Of a stretch of 64,000 nucleotides of DNA, positions 38,048-48,147 are shown one piece after another (position 1 is the stretch's first letter; every line of letters starts with the position of its first letter). The stretch is from Bacteroidota bacterium (GTDB taxonomy: Bacteria > Bacteroidota > Bacteroidia > Bacteroidales > NBLH01). The notes below the pieces were generated by a model. It was given only the letters and a program-made list of their open reading frames with translations, had not been told where the DNA came from and did no database searches. The translations under genes were made by a program, and so were the position numbers. The stretch covers positions 82,163 through 146,162 of the forward strand of contig JANYKN010000154.1 in the NCBI GenBank assembly GCA_025361565.1, written 5' to 3'.

Positions 38048-39466
38048 CTAAATTTTGAGAGTTTCACCTTCTGATTTGGCAATAATAACAGCTCCACAGC
38101 TGTGACTCCAAACACTTACAGTAGTTCTGAACATTTCCAATATACGATCTACTGAAAAAATGAGGCCAATACCCTCGAGCGGAAGGCCTACTGCGGTGAG
38201 TATAATTGATAATGAAGCAAAACTGGCCATAGGTATACCTGCGGCGCCAATAGAAACCATTAATGAGATTGCTATTACTATCAATTGATCTAAAAATGAA
38301 AGTTCTATTCCGTATGCCTGAGCAATAAACAGTGCTACCACACATTCATATAAAGCGGTGCCGTCCATATTAATGGCTGTGCCTAAAGGAAGCGTAAAAC
38401 TTGCCACTCGATTTGAAACTCCGCAATTTTTTTGAACAGAAATCATTGTTAATGATAAAGTGGCAACTGGTGAACTAGTTGTAAAAGCAGTAATTAAGGC
38501 ACTGCGTAGGGCTTTAAAATGTAACCATGGGTTAATTTTAAAACCAATTCTCAAAATTAATGGTAAACTTATAACCGCATGAAATATTAATCCAATTAAA
38601 ATAGTAAAAATGAAATTGCTGAGACCATTTAGCATTGCGAACAGCTTATGGATGTCTCCTGCCTGATCTGCAACAAATGAAGCAGTTAAACTTAATATGC
38701 CCAGCGGAGTAAATCTTATAATAAAATAGGCTAGTTTTAATAAAACATCGTTTGTAGCATTAAAAAAATGAGTTAAAAAAATTCGGTTTCTATCGTTAAT
38801 TTTGGTTATAAAATATCCAAAAAGAATAGAGAAAAAAATAATTGAAAGCATATTACCAGTAGCCAAAGATTCGAAAATATTAGTTGGAATAATATTCATA
38901 TAAGTATCTTTGAATGAAATTTCTTCAGCAATACCTTGAACAGATTGCCCGGAACTTATATCCATTCCAACGCCCGGCTGCATAATATTTACTGCACAAA
39001 GACCAGTGAAAATAGCCAAGCTGCTAACTGCAACATAATATAGAATTGTTTTAATGCTTAGCCTGCCCAGATTATTATCTTCGCTATAATTTGCAATACC
39101 AGATATAACCGAGGTGAGAACCAGAGGGAAAATGATCATTTTTAGCGCTCGTAAAAATAACTCGCCAAACCAACTTATATAAGAGAGATAGGGATTATAT
39201 TTTGCTTCAGAAATAATTTCATTTTTATGTTTTTCAAAGAATTCTGGACCCAAAGAAGGTTTTATTCTTTTGAGGAATTCGGTCTCCGTTTCGGCAAATT
39301 CCCTTTTTTCATTTTGTAAAATATGAATAAGTTCTCCGGGAAAATGATTCTTTTCGAGATGGGCAATAGTGCTATCAGTTATCTTATAGTTTGTAGGAAA
39401 AGTTATTCCAAAAGTAATCCCAAAAACCAGTCCAATCAAGATTTGCCAGTAAAGCCCCCTTTTCAT
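38048..39466 (-). CDS. Dicarboxylate/amino acid:cation symporter (DAACS family)
   Basis: 472 residues. Hallmarks of the glutamate/aspartate/C4-dicarboxylate family: the serine-rich hairpin TAFTTSSPVATLSLT, LPLGTAINMDGTALYE on TM7, and the second hairpin IGAAGIPMASFASLS. The substrate residue pattern near the C-terminus (VDRILEMFRTTVSVWS) is also typical. Between the first and second helices there is an unusually long hydrophilic insert (about residues 29-88, many Glu/Lys), predicted periplasmic. The substrate, glutamate, aspartate or C4-acid, cannot be settled by eye. Monocistronic. Confidence 0.9.
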   Translation of the reverse strand: MKRGLYWQILIGLVFGITFGITFPTNYKITDSTIAHLEKNHFPGELIHILQNEKREFAETETEFLKRIKPSLGPEFFEKHKNEIISEAKYNPYLSYISWFGELFLRALKMIIFPLVLTSVISGIANYSEDNNLGRLSIKTILYYVAVSSLAIFTGLCAVNIMQPGVGMDISSGQSVQGIAEEISFKDTYMNIIPTNIFESLATGNMLSIIFFSILFGYFITKINDRNRIFLTHFFNATNDVLLKLAYFIIRFTPLGILSLTASFVADQAGDIHKLFAMLNGLSNFIFTILIGLIFHAVISLPLILRIGFKINPWLHFKALRSALITAFTTSSPVATLSLTMISVQKNCGVSNRVASFTLPLGTAINMDGTALYECVVALFIAQAYGIELSFLDQLIVIAISLMVSIGAAGIPMASFASLSIILTAVGLPLEGIGLIFSVDRILEMFRTTVSVWSHSCGAVIIAKSEGETLKI

Positions 39467-39844
39467 GTAATTATTTTTAATTATTTGTTTTCGTTTATCA
39501 AAGCGCTATTGCTAAATATTTTTAGCTCTATAAGGAAACGCTTATGAAAATTCAATTTAGTTTTATAATTGTATAATTCTAATTATGAGCCTTATGATTG
39601 TCAAAATTTCATACATTGAATTTTTTGAATTCATATGAGGCCAAATTATTTTTTACCGTAAACATACTAAATTTCTTTGAACGGTATAAGAAAACTTGAT
39701 AAGTAGTCAAAAATAACAGGTGTTGAGCAAAACAAATTCTAGGAATCGACATAATAATGCTTTAGAGGAAATCATTTCGACATCGATTTACCATTTAATG
39801 GAAATTCAGTTGGCAAGAATTATAATCAGTAAAGATTTTGGCAA
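39467..39844. other. Intergenic, no gene seen
   Basis: AT-rich sequence between the symporter start and the rplI terminator. It presumably holds the symporter promoter, but no confident TTG/TAnnTTTG pair was found. Confidence 0.5.
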
Positions 39845-39846
39845 AA

Positions 39847-39874
39847 AAAAAAGGAAGCGAAAACTTCCTTTTTT
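39847..39874 (-). terminator. Terminator of the rpsF-rpsR-rplI operon
   Basis: AAAAAAGGAAG at 39847-39857 pairs with CTTCCTTTTTT at 39864-39874 around CGAAAA, with T-runs on both strands. It lies 20 bp after the rplI stop. Confidence 0.85.
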
Positions 39875-39894
39875 ATTATGCTTATAGTCTCAAT

Positions 39895-40341
39895 TTATTC
39901 AGAAATGACCTCAAAAGGAATTTCAACAATTATTTCGCGATGAAGTTTAACTAAAGCAGTATATTTTCCAACTTCTTTAATTGAATCCTCTTTAATTGAA
40001 ATCTTTTTGCGATCAAGATCAAAACCTTTTTGCGCTAACATATCGGCGATTTGAATTGTATTAACCGAACCAAATATTTTACCGCTGGTACTGGTTTTAG
40101 CGCCAATTGTAATTTGAAGTTCTTTTAATTTGGCTGCAATAACCAACGCATCATTTTTGATTTTTTCTTCTTTATGAGCCCTTTGTTTCAAATTTTCGGA
40201 ATGCATTTTCTTTGCAGAAGCGGTAGCTAAAATTGCATATCCCTGAGGGATAAGAAAATTTCTGCCGTATCCTGCTTTTACTTTGATAATATCGTCAGTC
40301 ATTCCTAAACTCGATATATCTTGTTTTAATATAACTTCCAT
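39895..40341 (-). CDS. rplI: 50S ribosomal protein L9
   Basis: 148 residues, the normal length. The N-terminal domain reads MEVILKQDISSLGMTDDIIK, VKAGYGRNFLIPQGYA (L9 signature), then a long connecting helix and a C-terminal domain (LFGSVN-type IFGSVNTIQIADML, IKEVGKYTALVKLH). Last gene of the rpsF-rpsR-rplI operon. Confidence 0.98.
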   Translation of the reverse strand: MEVILKQDISSLGMTDDIIKVKAGYGRNFLIPQGYAILATASAKKMHSENLKQRAHKEEKIKNDALVIAAKLKELQITIGAKTSTSGKIFGSVNTIQIADMLAQKGFDLDRKKISIKEDSIKEVGKYTALVKLHREIIVEIPFEVISE

Positions 40342-40360
40342 GATAATGTCTTTTAAAAGA

Positions 40361-40630
40361 TTATTTTAATAGATCTGCTACATATGGCAATATTGCAATA
40401 TGTCTTGCCCTTTTAACAGCTTGAGAAACTTTTCGTTGGTATTTTAACGAAGTTCCAGTTATTCTTCTTGGAAGAATTTTTCCTTGCTCGTTTAGGAATT
40501 TTCTTAAGAAAATAGGATCTTTATAATCAACATACTTGATTTTATTCTTTTTAAAACGACAGTATTTTTTTCTTTTAACCTCTACGGTAGGAGGTGTCAA
40601 ATACCTGATTTCTGATTGATTTTGAGCCAT
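40361..40630 (-). CDS. rpsR: 30S ribosomal protein S18
   Basis: 89 residues. [39 protein letters not shown] and [20 protein letters not shown] are the S18 signatures. It lies 4 bp after rpsF and 19 bp before rplI. S6 and S18 bind the 30S platform together. Confidence 0.98.
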   Translation of the reverse strand: MAQNQSEIRYLTPPTVEVKRKKYCRFKKNKIKYVDYKDPIFLRKFLNEQGKILPRRITGTSLKYQRKVSQAVKRARHIAILPYVADLLK

Positions 40631-40634
40631 AAAA

Positions 40635-40982
40635 TTAATCCTCCTTTTCTTCTTTTTTGTTCAACCTACGTTTCTTTTCGCTGTATTCAACAGCATATTT
40701 ATCCATTTTCATGGTTAAGAACCGGATGATTTTTTCATCCCTTCTAAATTGAATTTCTAATTTCTCAATTACTGTTCCTGCTGCCTCAAATTCAATTAAA
40801 TGATAGAAACCGGTAGATTTATGCTGAATCGGATAGGCTAATTTTTTTAATCCCCAATGTTCTTCGTGGATAATGTTAGCTCCTTGCTCAGTTAAAATGT
40901 TTCTGAATTTTTCTACCGTCTCCTTCATCTGTACATCAGACAAAACGGGAGTAATAATGAAAACGGTCTCGTAACGATTCAT
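40635..40982 (-). CDS. rpsF: 30S ribosomal protein S6
   Basis: 115 residues. The ferredoxin-like S6 fold begins [16 protein letters not shown] and includes [20 protein letters not shown] and YHLIEFEA. The Lys/Glu-rich tail ([13 protein letters not shown]) is common in Bacteroidota. First gene of the operon, with a consensus promoter 37 bp upstream. Confidence 0.98.
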   Translation of the reverse strand: MNRYETVFIITPVLSDVQMKETVEKFRNILTEQGANIIHEEHWGLKKLAYPIQHKSTGFYHLIEFEAAGTVIEKLEIQFRRDEKIIRFLTMKMDKYAVEYSEKKRRLNKKEEKED

Positions 40983-41018
40983 ACTCTGATTTTTAAATTT
41001 ATACTTATTTTAAGGTCG

Positions 41019-41048
41019 CAAAAGTAGTTATATTTTCTTATTTACCAA
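41019..41048 (-). promoter_or_regulatory. Promoter of rpsF-rpsR-rplI
   Basis: On the minus strand: TTG (41048-41046), 19 bp, TACTTTTG (41026-41019), a match to the Bacteroidota -33/-7 consensus 37 bp before the rpsF start. Confidence 0.7.
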
Positions 41049-41368
41049 GCAATTTGACCACTTATTTTTAAATATCAATTGAATGCATTATTTCACCGGG
41101 CGTGAAATTCTATCTCTACATTGGTTAATTATCTTCAATTACTAATTTTCTTAATCAAACAAAACTTTGAGAGTTCACTTTACTTTACAAAAATGGAAAC
41201 GAATAATAATCATTATTGATAATTTGTTGAAAAATAAATATTCTATTTATAATGTTGATTTACAATGTTTTTAAATTATTAAAACTAGCTTACTCAATAC
41301 AAGCATAAACTATAGTATAACATTTCGTTTCAGATGTTCTATTTTTGTATGACAATGTATATTGAATC
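41049..41368. promoter_or_regulatory. Divergent region between rpsF and dnaX
   Basis: 320 bp with no gene. A TATTTTTG at 41340-41347 fits the -7 element for dnaX, 22 bp before its ATG, but without a clear TTG at the right distance. No RNA structure is evident. Confidence 0.45.
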
Positions 41369-43057
41369 ATGGAAAATTTTATCGTTTCGGCACGAAAATA
41401 TAGGCCGGCCACATTTGCCTTAGTAGTTGGACAAAAATCAATTACTTCAACATTAAAAAATGCCATCAAGAATAAACATCTTGCTCAGGCTTACCTGTTT
41501 TGTGGACCCCGTGGCGTTGGAAAAACAACTTGTGCCCGTATTTTTGCAAAAACAATCAATTGCCTAAATCTTGGCGATGACATTGAGCCATGTAACGAAT
41601 GTGAATCTTGCAATTTTTTTAATAGCAGTCGCTCCTTCAATATTCACGAGCTGGACGCAGCCTCAAATAATTCAGTGGAAGATATCAGGAATCTGATTGA
41701 TCAGGTTAGGATTCCGCCCCAAATGGGAAAATATAGCATCTATATCATCGACGAGGTTCACATGTTATCATCGCAGGCATTTAATGCTTTTCTAAAAACC
41801 CTTGAAGAACCACCGGCACATGCTATTTTTATATTGGCAACTACCGAAAAGCATAAGATTATTCCAACTATTTTATCTCGTTGCCAAATTTTTGATTTTA
41901 ACAGAATTGGTATCGATGATATTACACATCATCTTGAATTTGTTGCAAAAAGTGAAAAGATTGAAGCAAATCTGGATGCTTTAAATATTATTGCACAAAA
42001 GGCTGATGGCGCCATGCGCGATGCTTTATCTTATTTTGACCAAATTGTAAGTTTTTCGGGCAATCAGGTTACTTATGAAAAAGTAATTGAAAATTTGAAT
42101 GTACTTGATTATGAGTATTATTTCAAATTAACAGAATCATTATTAGTAAATAATTATTCGAACGCACTTATTATATTTGATGAAGTATTAAACAAAGGAT
42201 TTGATGGACACCATTTTATTACCGGATTGGCAAAACATTTCAGGGATATACTGATCAGTAAAAATCAGGAAACAATTAAACTGCTTGAAGTTGGTGATGG
42301 TATAAAAGAAAAATACTTGAAACAATCTCAAAACGTTTCTTTACAATTTTTGTTTGAATCATTAAATATTGCCAATTCATGCGATTTGGTTTATAAAACA
42401 GCACAGGATAAACGTTTACAGGTTGAAATGGCACTCCTAAATATATCGAAAAACGCTTTTAAGCCTGTTCAAAATATTCAAAATACTGTAGAGAAACCTG
42501 TTAGCGAACAAATTGTACCTTCGCAACCAATAGAAATCAAAAAAAGTGAAATCGCAGAAATCAACACTGAAATTAAACAAAAGTCTGGTTCTATCTCTAT
42601 CAAGGAAGCACTTAAAGGAGAATCAAAGTCAACTGAGGAACCTGCAAAAATAGAAGAGCCAAAAATATCATTAAATAAAAACCAGGAAAATCAAAACTCG
42701 GAATATACACAAGAAGAACTTAGCAAAGCCTGGAACGATTATGCCGATTCAATTAAAATTGATAAGCCTAGATTACATGCAATGCTTAAAAGTGGAGAAC
42801 CCTTAAAGAAAGCTTCGGACAAGATATGTTTTATCGTTAAAAATTCGCTTCAACAAGAGGCAATTGAAAAGATAAAGGCTGAATTAATGTCTAACATTGC
42901 ACAAAAATTGCAAACTCCAAAAATTGAACTCGAAATTGAAATTGTGGAATTGGAACAAAAAATGCAATTGTATACTGATAATGATAAGTACAGATATCTG
43001 AGCGAGAAAAACGAAAGTTTAAATAAATTGAAACAACAGTTTAATCTTGATTTTTAA
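41369..43057 (+). CDS. dnaX: DNA polymerase III subunit gamma/tau
   Basis: 562 residues. The AAA+ clamp-loader core has Walker A FCGPRGVGKTTCARIFAK, the zinc module CxxCxxC in EPCNECESCNFF, Walker B YIIDEVHMLSSQAFNAFL, KTLEEPPAHAIFILATTE and sensor LSRCQIFDFNRI. Domain III runs to about residue 365, followed by a Lys/Glu-rich linker and a C-terminal tau-like region. No frameshift-type slippery A-run is obvious at the gamma boundary. It drives loading of the sliding clamp. Confidence 0.96.
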   Translation: MENFIVSARKYRPATFALVVGQKSITSTLKNAIKNKHLAQAYLFCGPRGVGKTTCARIFAKTINCLNLGDDIEPCNECESCNFFNSSRSFNIHELDAASNNSVEDIRNLIDQVRIPPQMGKYSIYIIDEVHMLSSQAFNAFLKTLEEPPAHAIFILATTEKHKIIPTILSRCQIFDFNRIGIDDITHHLEFVAKSEKIEANLDALNIIAQKADGAMRDALSYFDQIVSFSGNQVTYEKVIENLNVLDYEYYFKLTESLLVNNYSNALIIFDEVLNKGFDGHHFITGLAKHFRDILISKNQETIKLLEVGDGIKEKYLKQSQNVSLQFLFESLNIANSCDLVYKTAQDKRLQVEMALLNISKNAFKPVQNIQNTVEKPVSEQIVPSQPIEIKKSEIAEINTEIKQKSGSISIKEALKGESKSTEEPAKIEEPKISLNKNQENQNSEYTQEELSKAWNDYADSIKIDKPRLHAMLKSGEPLKKASDKICFIVKNSLQQEAIEKIKAELMSNIAQKLQTPKIELEIEIVELEQKMQLYTDNDKYRYLSEKNESLNKLKQQFNLDF

Positions 43058-43092
43058 AAAATTCAAAAGATAGAAATCAGATTTACAGTAAT

Positions 43093-43120
43093 AAAAAAGG
43101 CGGAACAACCGCCTTTTTTT
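43093..43120. terminator. Bidirectional terminator between dnaX and ferritin
   Basis: AAAAAAGGCGG at 43093-43103 pairs with CCGCCTTTTTT at 43109-43119 around AACAA, with T-runs on both strands for the two convergent genes. Confidence 0.9.
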
Positions 43121-43129
43121 ATTCATTAT

Positions 43130-43648
43130 TTATTTTGCTGTAGGTGGAGCAGTGCTCAACAAGCTTAATGCGGACATATCTTTATCAAACATATACATAG
43201 TGGCTTTATCATCGCCAAGAAGTATCAATTTGTCAAGATTTGTTTTTGCCATATTTTCTTCTTCAATTTGTTCAGAAACATACCATTGCAAAAAATTCTG
43301 AGTTGTAAAATCTTTCTCGTCCACACAAATTCCAACCAAGTTGTTGATACTTTCAGAAATCATTTTTTCATGAGTCAGGATTTCTTGAAAAATTGCTTTA
43401 ATAGATTCAAAATTGAATGGTGGCTGTTGAAGTGCTGGAACAATTGCATGTCCTTCGCGATCATTTATATAATGAAATAATTTTAACATGTGAATCCTTT
43501 CTTCATCAGCATGTACATACAAAAATTGTGAAGAACCATTGAAACCATTTTTTTCGGCCCACGAAGCCATTGATAAATACAATTGTGAAGAATAGGCCTC
43601 TAGCTCGATTTGCTTGTTTAAAGCTATTTGAACTTTTTCTTTTAGCAT
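43130..43648 (-). CDS. ftnA: Ferritin (FtnA type)
   Basis: 172 residues. Four-helix ferritin with ferroxidase residues in NKQIELEAYSSQLYLSMASW, HADEERIHMLKLFHYIND (ExxH) and WYVSEQIEEENMAKTNLDKL. There is no haem-binding Met typical of bacterioferritin and no Dps pattern. It stores iron and limits Fenton chemistry, in keeping with OxyR and the Bat genes nearby. Monocistronic. Confidence 0.95.
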   Translation of the reverse strand: MLKEKVQIALNKQIELEAYSSQLYLSMASWAEKNGFNGSSQFLYVHADEERIHMLKLFHYINDREGHAIVPALQQPPFNFESIKAIFQEILTHEKMISESINNLVGICVDEKDFTTQNFLQWYVSEQIEEENMAKTNLDKLILLGDDKATMYMFDKDMSALSLLSTAPPTAK

Positions 43649-43732
43649 AATAATATTTTTTAGTGTTATAAAATGAATAAAAAATTAATTCAAATATTAA
43701 AGATTCAGCTTTTAATTTTGTAGTATTCAAAA

Positions 43733-45964
43733 CTATGCAATTGAATCGATAATCGCATTTAACGTGCCACTTGGGCGCATTGCTTTGTTTGCCAATTCAA
43801 TATTTGGCTTGAAATAACCACCAAGATTCACTGGCTTACCTTGGGCAGCATTTAATTCACCAACTATTTTTTGTTCATGGTTACCAAGTGCACTTGAAAC
43901 TTTATTGAATATTTTTTGCAGCTCATTGTCTTTGTTTTGCCCTGCCAAAGCTTCAGACCAATACAATGCCAAATAAAAATGGCTTCCTCTTGTATCAATC
44001 TCATTTACTTTTCGTGATGGATTTTTTTCATTTTCCAAAAACTTTCCAATGGCTTGATCTAAAGTGACGGCTAGAATTTTTGCTTTTTCATTGTTTGTTT
44101 TTATGCCCAAATCTTCAAGTGAAACAGAAAGTGCTAAAAACTCGCCAAGCGAATCCCATCTCAGGTGACCTTCTTTTTCGAACTGTTGAACATGTTTGGG
44201 AGCAGAACCACCTGCGCCTGTTTCATAAAGACCGCCACCATTCAATAATGGAACAATAGAAAGCATTTTTGAGCTGGTTCCAAGTTCAAGGATTGGAAAC
44301 AAATCTGTAAGGTAATCCCTTAAAATATTTCCAGTCACAGATATGGTATCTTTGCCCTCTTTTACTCTTTTAAGTGTGTAATTTACAGCATCTTCAGGAG
44401 TCATAATTTGGATTTCCAAACCATTTGTATCATGATTTAATAGATAAGCTTTTACTTTTTTAATGATTTGAGAATCATGAGCCCTGTTTTCGTCCAACCA
44501 GAATATTGCTGGTGAACCGGTTGCTCTTGCTCTTGTAACCGCTAATTTGACCCAGTCCTTAATTGGTAAATCTTTGGTTTGGCAAGCTCTCCAAATATCA
44601 CCTTTTTGAACAACATGTTGGAAAAGTACTTCACCATTTGATTTTACAACTCTAACAGTTCCATTATTTTTTACAATGAATGTTTTATCATGTGAGCCAT
44701 ATTCTTCAGCTTTTTGCGCCATTAATCCAACATTAGCAACGTTGCCCATGATGGATGGATTAAAAGCACCGTATTTCTGGCAAAATTTGAAAACCTCTTG
44801 GTAAAATCTTGCATAACTTCTGTCCGGGATTACTGCTTTTGTATCCTGAAGCTTGCCATCAGGTCCCCACATTTTTCCTGAATCTCTGATAACAACCGGC
44901 ATTGACGCATCAATAATAATATCATTGCTTGCATGCAGGTTGGTTATTCCTTTATCGGAATCTACCATTGCCAATTTAGGCCTTTTGTTGTAAACAGCTT
45001 TTATATCTTGTTCTATTTCAGCCTTTTTACTTTCCGGCAATTTTTGAATTTTCAAGTACAAGTCACCTAAACCCAGATTTGGATTTATTCCAAGTTCTTC
45101 AAAAATTGAAGCATGTTTTTCAAATACTTCTTTGAAATAAACAGAAACAAAATGACCAAATAGGACAGGATCAGAAACTTTCATCATGGTTGCTTTCAAA
45201 TGCACAGAAAACAAAAGATCGTTCTTTTTTGTATCTTCTAATTGGTTTTCGATAAAATTTCGTAATTCACTTACACTTAGAAAAGTACCATCGAGCACTT
45301 CACCTTCTAGAAGCGATAACTTTTCTTTTAGAACGGTAACTTTTCCATCATTATCGATAAATTCAAACTTAACATTGTCAGGCGATTGCAAGGTTACAGA
45401 TTTTTCGTTGGCAAAAAAATCACCACTGTTCATGTGTGCAACATGGGTTTTTGAACCTGCTGGCCATTCACCTAATTTTACAGGATGTTTCTTAGCATAA
45501 TCTTTTACTGCTTTTGCTACCCGTCTGTCTGAATTACCTTCTCTTAATACAGGATTTACAGCGCTGCCTAAAACTTTTGAATACCTGGTTTGGATCTCCT
45601 TCTCTATTTCGTTTTTAGTTTCTTCCGGATAATTGGGAATATTATAACCTTGACTTTGTAATTCACTGATTGCAGCTTTCAATTGTGGTATTGAAGCACT
45701 TATATTTGGCAATTTAATAATATTTGCTTCTGGATCCTGCACCAAGTGACCCAAATAAGCCAATTCATCAGCCTGCTTTTGATTTTCAGATAGGTTTTCA
45801 GGAAAGTTTGCAAGAATTCTGCCCGCAAGCGAAATATCTCTTGTTTCTACATTGACTCCTGCAACTTTTGTAAATGCATTTACAATTGGCAATAAAGAAT
45901 AGGTTGCTAAAGCTGGTGCTTCATCAATTTGTGTATAAATGATTTTTGATGTTTTTCCTGTCAT
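43733..45964 (-). CDS. icd: Monomeric NADP-dependent isocitrate dehydrogenase
   Basis: 743 residues, the size of the monomeric IDH-II family (about 740), unlike the 415-residue dimeric enzyme. Conserved stretches: [77 protein letters not shown] and [20 protein letters not shown], and the NADP-site [12 protein letters not shown]. It oxidises isocitrate to 2-oxoglutarate, producing NADPH and CO2. Monocistronic. Confidence 0.97.
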   Translation of the reverse strand: MTGKTSKIIYTQIDEAPALATYSLLPIVNAFTKVAGVNVETRDISLAGRILANFPENLSENQKQADELAYLGHLVQDPEANIIKLPNISASIPQLKAAISELQSQGYNIPNYPEETKNEIEKEIQTRYSKVLGSAVNPVLREGNSDRRVAKAVKDYAKKHPVKLGEWPAGSKTHVAHMNSGDFFANEKSVTLQSPDNVKFEFIDNDGKVTVLKEKLSLLEGEVLDGTFLSVSELRNFIENQLEDTKKNDLLFSVHLKATMMKVSDPVLFGHFVSVYFKEVFEKHASIFEELGINPNLGLGDLYLKIQKLPESKKAEIEQDIKAVYNKRPKLAMVDSDKGITNLHASNDIIIDASMPVVIRDSGKMWGPDGKLQDTKAVIPDRSYARFYQEVFKFCQKYGAFNPSIMGNVANVGLMAQKAEEYGSHDKTFIVKNNGTVRVVKSNGEVLFQHVVQKGDIWRACQTKDLPIKDWVKLAVTRARATGSPAIFWLDENRAHDSQIIKKVKAYLLNHDTNGLEIQIMTPEDAVNYTLKRVKEGKDTISVTGNILRDYLTDLFPILELGTSSKMLSIVPLLNGGGLYETGAGGSAPKHVQQFEKEGHLRWDSLGEFLALSVSLEDLGIKTNNEKAKILAVTLDQAIGKFLENEKNPSRKVNEIDTRGSHFYLALYWSEALAGQNKDNELQKIFNKVSSALGNHEQKIVGELNAAQGKPVNLGGYFKPNIELANKAMRPSGTLNAIIDSIA

Positions 45965-46094
45965 GGTATTTATGTTAAATTAGATATTTAAACTTAAAGT
46001 TAATTTAATAATATTTGATCTTTTTATTCCATTTTGCATTTCAATTGCAAATATACAAATATTTATATTGCGGAAAATGATAAACCACCATATG

Positions 46095-46130
46095 ATAAAA
46101 AAAGGTGTAATTTTTGAAATTACACCTTTT
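46095..46130 (-). terminator. Rho-independent terminator after fabH
   Basis: AAAAGGTGTAATTT at 46100-46113 pairs with AAATTACACCTTTT at 46117-46130. On the minus strand the stem is followed by further T residues. It is 43 bp after the fabH stop. Confidence 0.85.
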
Positions 46131-46172
46131 ACTAAATAATTTAGGCAATTGAGTTTGTAAAGTAGTGGAAAA

Positions 46173-47174
46173 TTACCACCTGATAAGGGCAGAAGCCCAT
46201 GTAAAGCCACTTCCAAAAGCAGCTAACATATATAAATCGTTTGGTTTTATCCTCTTTTGCTCCCAAAGTTCACTCAAAATAATTGGAATGGTTGCAGCAG
46301 TGGTATTACCATATTTTTGAATGTTGTTGTACACTTTTTCATCCGGAAGCCTCATCTGTCTTTGCAAAAACTGGCAAATTCTTAAATTGGCTTGATGCAC
46401 GACTAACATATCCAAATCATCCTTCTTATATCCATTCGCATCTAAAGCTTCAGTAATAACTTCTCCAAATCGTGTAATGGCATTTTTAAATACAAGTTGA
46501 CCATCCATAACTGGAGCAATCATATCAAAATCCTCTAGCATGCCGGGATAGAATTTTACTTCTTTAAAATTTCCAGGTGCTTTTACACATAAAACATCAG
46601 AAAATTCACCTTCAGAGTGCAAATGAGTTGATAAAATACCTTTTGTAGTGTCCTGTTCTGCTTGAAGTACAACAGCTCCAGCTCCATCGCCAAATAAAAC
46701 ACTTACTCCCCTTCCACGGGTTGTTAAATCAAGACCATTGCTATGTATTTCAGAACCAATAACTAATATAGTTTTGTACATTCCGGTTTTTATAAACTGA
46801 TCGGCAACTGAAAGTCCATAAATGAAACCTGAACATTGATTGCGAACATCAAGTGCACCAACAGTTTTTATGCCCAATTCTTTTTGAACTGTAACACCTG
46901 GTCCAGGAAAATAATAATCGGGGCTTAACGTTGCAAAAACAATAAAATCTATATCGTCTGGAGTCATTCCCGCTCTTTCGATTGCAATCCTTGCAGCTTT
47001 CGTACCCATATTGGCGGTAGTATCAACTCCAAAAGTGGCAAAACGCCTTTCTTCTATTCCGGAGCGTTCGCGGATCCATTCATCACTGGTATCCATTAGC
47101 GATTCCAGATCCTTGTTTGTTACTACTCGTTCGGGCAAATAATGCCCTGCACCAACTATTTTTGAATGTAGCAT
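46173..47174 (-). CDS. fabH: 3-oxoacyl-ACP synthase III
   Basis: 333 residues. Cys114 in RNQCSGF, His260 in VVHQANLRIC and Asn290 in YGNTTAATIP form the KAS III catalytic triad. The start IVGAGHYLPERVVTN is canonical. It condenses acetyl-CoA or a branched acyl-CoA with malonyl-ACP to begin fatty-acid synthesis. Not next to plsX, rpmF or other fab genes, so it is either a relocated main copy or one of several FabH paralogues. Confidence 0.95.
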   Translation of the reverse strand: MLHSKIVGAGHYLPERVVTNKDLESLMDTSDEWIRERSGIEERRFATFGVDTTANMGTKAARIAIERAGMTPDDIDFIVFATLSPDYYFPGPGVTVQKELGIKTVGALDVRNQCSGFIYGLSVADQFIKTGMYKTILVIGSEIHSNGLDLTTRGRGVSVLFGDGAGAVVLQAEQDTTKGILSTHLHSEGEFSDVLCVKAPGNFKEVKFYPGMLEDFDMIAPVMDGQLVFKNAITRFGEVITEALDANGYKKDDLDMLVVHQANLRICQFLQRQMRLPDEKVYNNIQKYGNTTAATIPIILSELWEQKRIKPNDLYMLAAFGSGFTWASALIRW

Positions 47175-47613
47175 AATCTTGAACTTAAATTTGGGTCGAA
47201 AAATAATACTATTTATTTACACTGCCAAATCTTAGCTTCCTTGATTATATTTTTTCAAATTAGAAATTTGTTCGAATTTTTATTTTCAGATAAAACTACC
47301 AATACAAGGCAATTGAAATATCAAGTACAATTCTAAAGACAAAGCATTAATGATTGATGGTTGGAGATATTAAAAAATTCCATCTTTTTATTATTGGCAG
47401 AAATGCAATATTTGGTCTTCGAATATTTTTATTGACAAAACCTTAAGATTTTTTCAAAAGAAACTTTTCGTGTTAATGCAATGTTAAAAAATTGAATTTA
47501 AATGAGTTAATGTGAACAGAATTCAAGTTTATGTTTATTTTTGCAAACGAAAAACTAAAAATTTGAAGATTAATTATTTCCTAAAAGTAAATTAACAATT
47601 TTAAAAAAAAGCT
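47175..47613. other. Divergent intergenic region, no gene seen
   Basis: 439 bp between fabH and the lipoprotein gene at 47614. AT-rich, stops in all frames, no clear repeat. It presumably holds promoters for both directions. Confidence 0.5.
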
Positions 47614-48135
47614 ATGAAAAAAATGTATAGTCTAATGACTGTTCTGTTTTTATTAACCTATGCCTGTTCAAATGGTAAAGGTGGAACTGACGAAAATAGC
47701 GATTCAACAAAAAATGCGCAATTATCAGAAATTCAAACTCTATCGGTTTCCAATTTTGATTCCTTGGCAAAAAACTTTGTTGATAAGCAAATAAAGGTAA
47801 AAGGAATTGTAGATCATGTTTGCAGAGAAGGTGGGAAAAAACTTTTTATGGTTGATAATAATTCAAGTTTGCATGTTGAATCAGATGTTCGGTTTAATGA
47901 TTCGCTGACAGGAAGCGAAATTGTGGTAACCGGAATAGTTCGTGAATTCCGGGTTGATGAGGCTTATTGTTTAAAAATGGAAGAAGATAATATTAAAAGC
48001 CACGCCAAAGGCCAAACAGAAAAGGAATTATTTGAGCAAAAGAAAGAAATGATTGCAGAATACCGCGATTCAATGAAAGCTGCAAACACAGATCATTTAT
48101 CTTTCTATTCACTTGAATTTGTTTCACTTAAGTAG
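47614..48135 (+). CDS. Lipoprotein with OB-fold-like domain
   Basis: 173 residues. Lipoprotein signal with lipobox TYAC (Cys 18). After a Ser/Asn-rich linker, residues 50-120 have the strand pattern of a small OB-fold: KQIKVKGIVDHVCREGGKKL, FMVDNNSSLHVES and SEIVVTGIVREFRVDEAYCL. The C-terminus is a charged helix. It lies 12 bp before the PepSY-TM gene and the two are surely one operon. The function is unknown; such pairs may handle redox or metal cofactors at the membrane. Confidence 0.72.
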   Translation: MKKMYSLMTVLFLLTYACSNGKGGTDENSDSTKNAQLSEIQTLSVSNFDSLAKNFVDKQIKVKGIVDHVCREGGKKLFMVDNNSSLHVESDVRFNDSLTGSEIVVTGIVREFRVDEAYCLKMEEDNIKSHAKGQTEKELFEQKKEMIAEYRDSMKAANTDHLSFYSLEFVSLK

Positions 48136-48147
48136 AAGTAATATTTT

